From Alphaproteobacteria bacterium (GTDB taxonomy: Bacteria; Pseudomonadota; Alphaproteobacteria; Rs-D84): a DNA stretch of 6,969 bases. A program made the translations under genes and the position numbers. The notes beneath the pieces were generated by a model, which worked only from the letters and a program-made list of their open reading frames with translations, ran no database searches and had not been told where the DNA came from. Of the stretch, positions 5,291 through 6,969 are shown one piece after another. Positions within the stretch are counted from its first letter, which is position 1; the number at the start of each line of letters is the position of its first letter. The DNA lies in the NCBI GenBank assembly GCA_024402755.1, contig JAKSTD010000018.1, forward strand, positions 1 through 6,969. Reading direction: 5' to 3'.

Positions 5291-6547
5291 ATGTTGTTTT
5301 TGAATTTGGAAAAGAAAATTGCTTATCGATATTTGCGTGCAAAAAAACGCGGTTTTGGTTCTGTTATTTCGTGGGTGTCTTTGATTGGTATTACATTGGG
5401 TGTGGCAACATTGATAGTTGTTATGTCTGTTATGGGTGGGTTCCATGATACACTGCTTTCGCGGATTATTGGTATGAACGGGCATGTTGTTGTGTATCAT
5501 CAAAATGGTACTATTTCTGATTATGACTTTTTAATGGACAAAATGCGTCAAAATAAAGTTGTAGAAAAATATGTTGTGTCGATGGTCCCGATTGCAGAAG
5601 GGCAAATTATGGCATCAGCAAATGGAAATAATTCTGGGGCAGTGGTTCGTGGAATTCGAATGCCTGATTTAATTTCTAAGAAAACAAGCGGGACCCGCAT
5701 ATATGGCAAAAGTTTAGACAAAGTCAATGACGGTGAATTGATTATTGGTTCAAGTTTGTCGCGCAATTTACATGTGACTGCGGGCGATAAAGTATCATTG
5801 ATTTCTGCAAATGGTGGAACGGCTACACCGTTTGGGACTATGCCGCGTATTATGGCATATCCGGTTGTTTCTTCGTTCTTTATGGGGATGTATGAATATG
5901 ACAGCGGTTATATTTTTATGCCACTACAAACCGCGCAAAAATATTTAAATATTGAAAATTCTGTTACACATATTGATTTGTTTTTAACAGATGCAGAAGA
6001 AAGTGAAAAGGTGACAAAAGCATTAACTGCGTTACTGCCCGAAGGTTTTATTGTGCGTGATTGGCGCGATTTAAATCGTGGTTTTGTTGGTGCGCTTCAA
6101 GTTGAATCCAGTGTTATGTTTTTAATATTGATGTTAATAGTTATTGTTGCGGCATTTAATATTATTTCATCACTTGTTATGTTGGTCAAAGATAAAAATA
6201 AAGATATTGCGGTCTTGCGGACTTTTGGTGTGTCGCGTAAATCTATGATGAAAATATTTATTTTATCTGGAACTTCGATTGGTGTGATTGGCGCGACATT
6301 TGGGACTTTGTTGGGTGTTGTTATTGCGATATATATAGAACCAATAAGAAAGTTTTTTCAATTTGTAACAGGGCATGATTTGTTTCCGGCTGAATTATAT
6401 TCTTTGTCTGAATTGCCATCAAAAGTTGTTCCATCAACAGTAATTGGTATTGCGGTTATTGCGATAGCATTGGCTTTTTTGGCAACACTTTATCCTGCAT
6501 GGAAAGCGGCAAACACAGACCCCGTAGAAGTTTTAAGAAATGAATAG
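5291..6547 (+). CDS. LolC/LolE-family lipoprotein-releasing permease
   Basis: This 418-residue protein has the usual length of LolC/LolE, the inner-membrane subunit that extracts mature lipoproteins for LolA. The N-terminus AYRYLRAKKRGFGSVISWVS (11-30) and LIGITLGVATLIVVMSVMGG (31-50) are family hallmarks. Four membrane segments are visible at about 24-48, 273-299, 324-350 and 381-402, with a large periplasmic domain at about 50-270 between the first two. The C-terminal FtsX-type region includes DIAVLRTFGVSRKSMMKIF (305-323), the likely contact with the LolD ATPase, and ends in YPAWKAANTDPVEVLR (401-416). The hallmark VMNGF reads VMGGF here. Whether it is LolC, LolE or a single combined LolC/E cannot be settled; only one permease gene precedes lolD here. 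It starts 10 bases after the secretin-like lipoprotein, a possible client, and 9 bases before lolD. Confidence 0.93.
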   Translation: MLFLNLEKKIAYRYLRAKKRGFGSVISWVSLIGITLGVATLIVVMSVMGGFHDTLLSRIIGMNGHVVVYHQNGTISDYDFLMDKMRQNKVVEKYVVSMVPIAEGQIMASANGNNSGAVVRGIRMPDLISKKTSGTRIYGKSLDKVNDGELIIGSSLSRNLHVTAGDKVSLISANGGTATPFGTMPRIMAYPVVSSFFMGMYEYDSGYIFMPLQTAQKYLNIENSVTHIDLFLTDAEESEKVTKALTALLPEGFIVRDWRDLNRGFVGALQVESSVMFLILMLIVIVAAFNIISSLVMLVKDKNKDIAVLRTFGVSRKSMMKIFILSGTSIGVIGATFGTLLGVVIAIYIEPIRKFFQFVTGHDLFPAELYSLSELPSKVVPSTVIGIAVIAIALAFLATLYPAWKAANTDPVEVLRNE

Positions 6548-6556
6548 GTGTGATAA

Positions 6557-6969
6557 ATGGCGAGTATATTAAATTCTTTATCAAAAATATCAAAAAGAGA
6601 TATTGTAATGTCTGTCCGTGATATTAAAAAAACTTTTATCGAGGCAGGTCAGCCCTTAAAGGTTTTACACGGTGGTGGTTTTGATTTATATCGTGGGGAA
6701 ATTGTCGCGTTGGTTGGGCAAAGCGGTTCTGGAAAAACTACTTTGTTACAATGTGTTGGGCTTCTTGACAAACCAACCGGTGGAGATATTTTTATAAACG
6801 GTGCGCCGACTGATAAAATAAGTGAAGAAACACGGACATTATTGCGAAGGAAAAAAATAGGTTTTGTATACCAAAAGCATAATTTGTTATCTGATTTTAC
6901 TGCGCTTGAAAATGTCGTTTTGCCGATGATGGCAAATGGAGTAAAAGAAGATGTCGCGTGTTCGCGCGC
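6557..6969 (+). CDS. lolD: LolD, lipoprotein-releasing ABC transporter ATPase, 3' partial
   Basis: The first 137 codons are present and the frame runs off the right edge. LolD is the cytoplasmic ATPase that powers the LolC/E permease. Visible are VLHGGGFDLYRGEIVALV (36-53), the Walker A GQSGSGKTT (54-62), LLQCVGLLDKPTGGDI, and the Q-loop region IGFVYQKHNLLSDFTALENV (100-119), where HNLL(S/P)xFxALENVxLP is a LolD hallmark. Signature, Walker B and H-loop lie beyond the window. AGGTG at 6546-6550 with a 6-base spacer supports ATG 6557. An alternative ATG at 6608 (codon 18), preceded by AAGAGA with a 7-base spacer, begins MSVRDIKKTF and matches the usual LolD N-terminus better. The 17 extra residues (Ser/Lys/Ile-rich) would be unusual if translated. 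Translation is probably coupled to the permease gene, whose stop is 9 bases upstream. Confidence 0.92.
   Translation, partial: MASILNSLSKISKRDIVMSVRDIKKTFIEAGQPLKVLHGGGFDLYRGEIVALVGQSGSGKTTLLQCVGLLDKPTGGDIFINGAPTDKISEETRTLLRRKKIGFVYQKHNLLSDFTALENVVLPMMANGVKEDVACSR

Noticed and set aside
4543..5503. Several 70-100 codon - strand frames under the secretin-like and Lol genes
   Set aside because: They are His/Asn/Ile-rich antisense shadows of well-supported + strand genes, without ribosome binding sites or domains.

Overview
This window is AT-rich and densely packed. It reads as chromosomal DNA from a Gram-negative bacterium, because it carries lipoprotein-release (Lol) genes, two lipoproteins with lipoboxes and an FtsQ/FtsA pair. 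The family mix and the low GC suggest an uncultured, perhaps host-associated alphaproteobacterium. That placement is inference; nothing in the window fixes the taxonomy. The standard genetic code fits, with TGA used as a stop in ftsQ. I saw no tRNA, rRNA, CRISPR array, insertion sequence or clear terminator, and there is no gene-free stretch over 300 bases.

Left part, + strand (1-626): the 3' end of a uvrB-type gene carrying a UVR motif, then after 2 bases a complete tsaE (ATPase for the tRNA t6A modification).

Middle, - strand (612-3509): reading leftwards, a small lipoprotein, then ftsQ, then a 594-codon gene that overlaps ftsQ by ATGA. This long gene is the highlight. Residues 1 to about 350 are an FtsA-type actin fold, residues 355-382 are an amphipathic and then very basic linker, and residues 383-594 are a complete ribulose-phosphate 3-epimerase (Rpe) with its metal and catalytic residues. 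A pentose-phosphate enzyme is therefore fused in frame to a divisome protein, at the place where ftsZ often follows ftsA. Its 3' end overlaps the 3' end of tsaE by 15 bases in convergent orientation.

Right part, + strand (3583-6969): an unrecognised 107-residue protein, a 444-residue lipoprotein that looks like a short secretin, a LolC/LolE-type permease and the start of lolD. Spacing is tight from the secretin-like gene onward, so these probably form one operon whose last two products release lipoproteins from the inner membrane.

The 73-base gap at 3510-3582 carries two overlapping divergent promoters. The promoters for the small lipoprotein and for ftsQ each place the ATG seven bases after a perfect TATAAT, so both messages look leaderless, whereas the + strand genes mostly have Shine-Dalgarno sequences.
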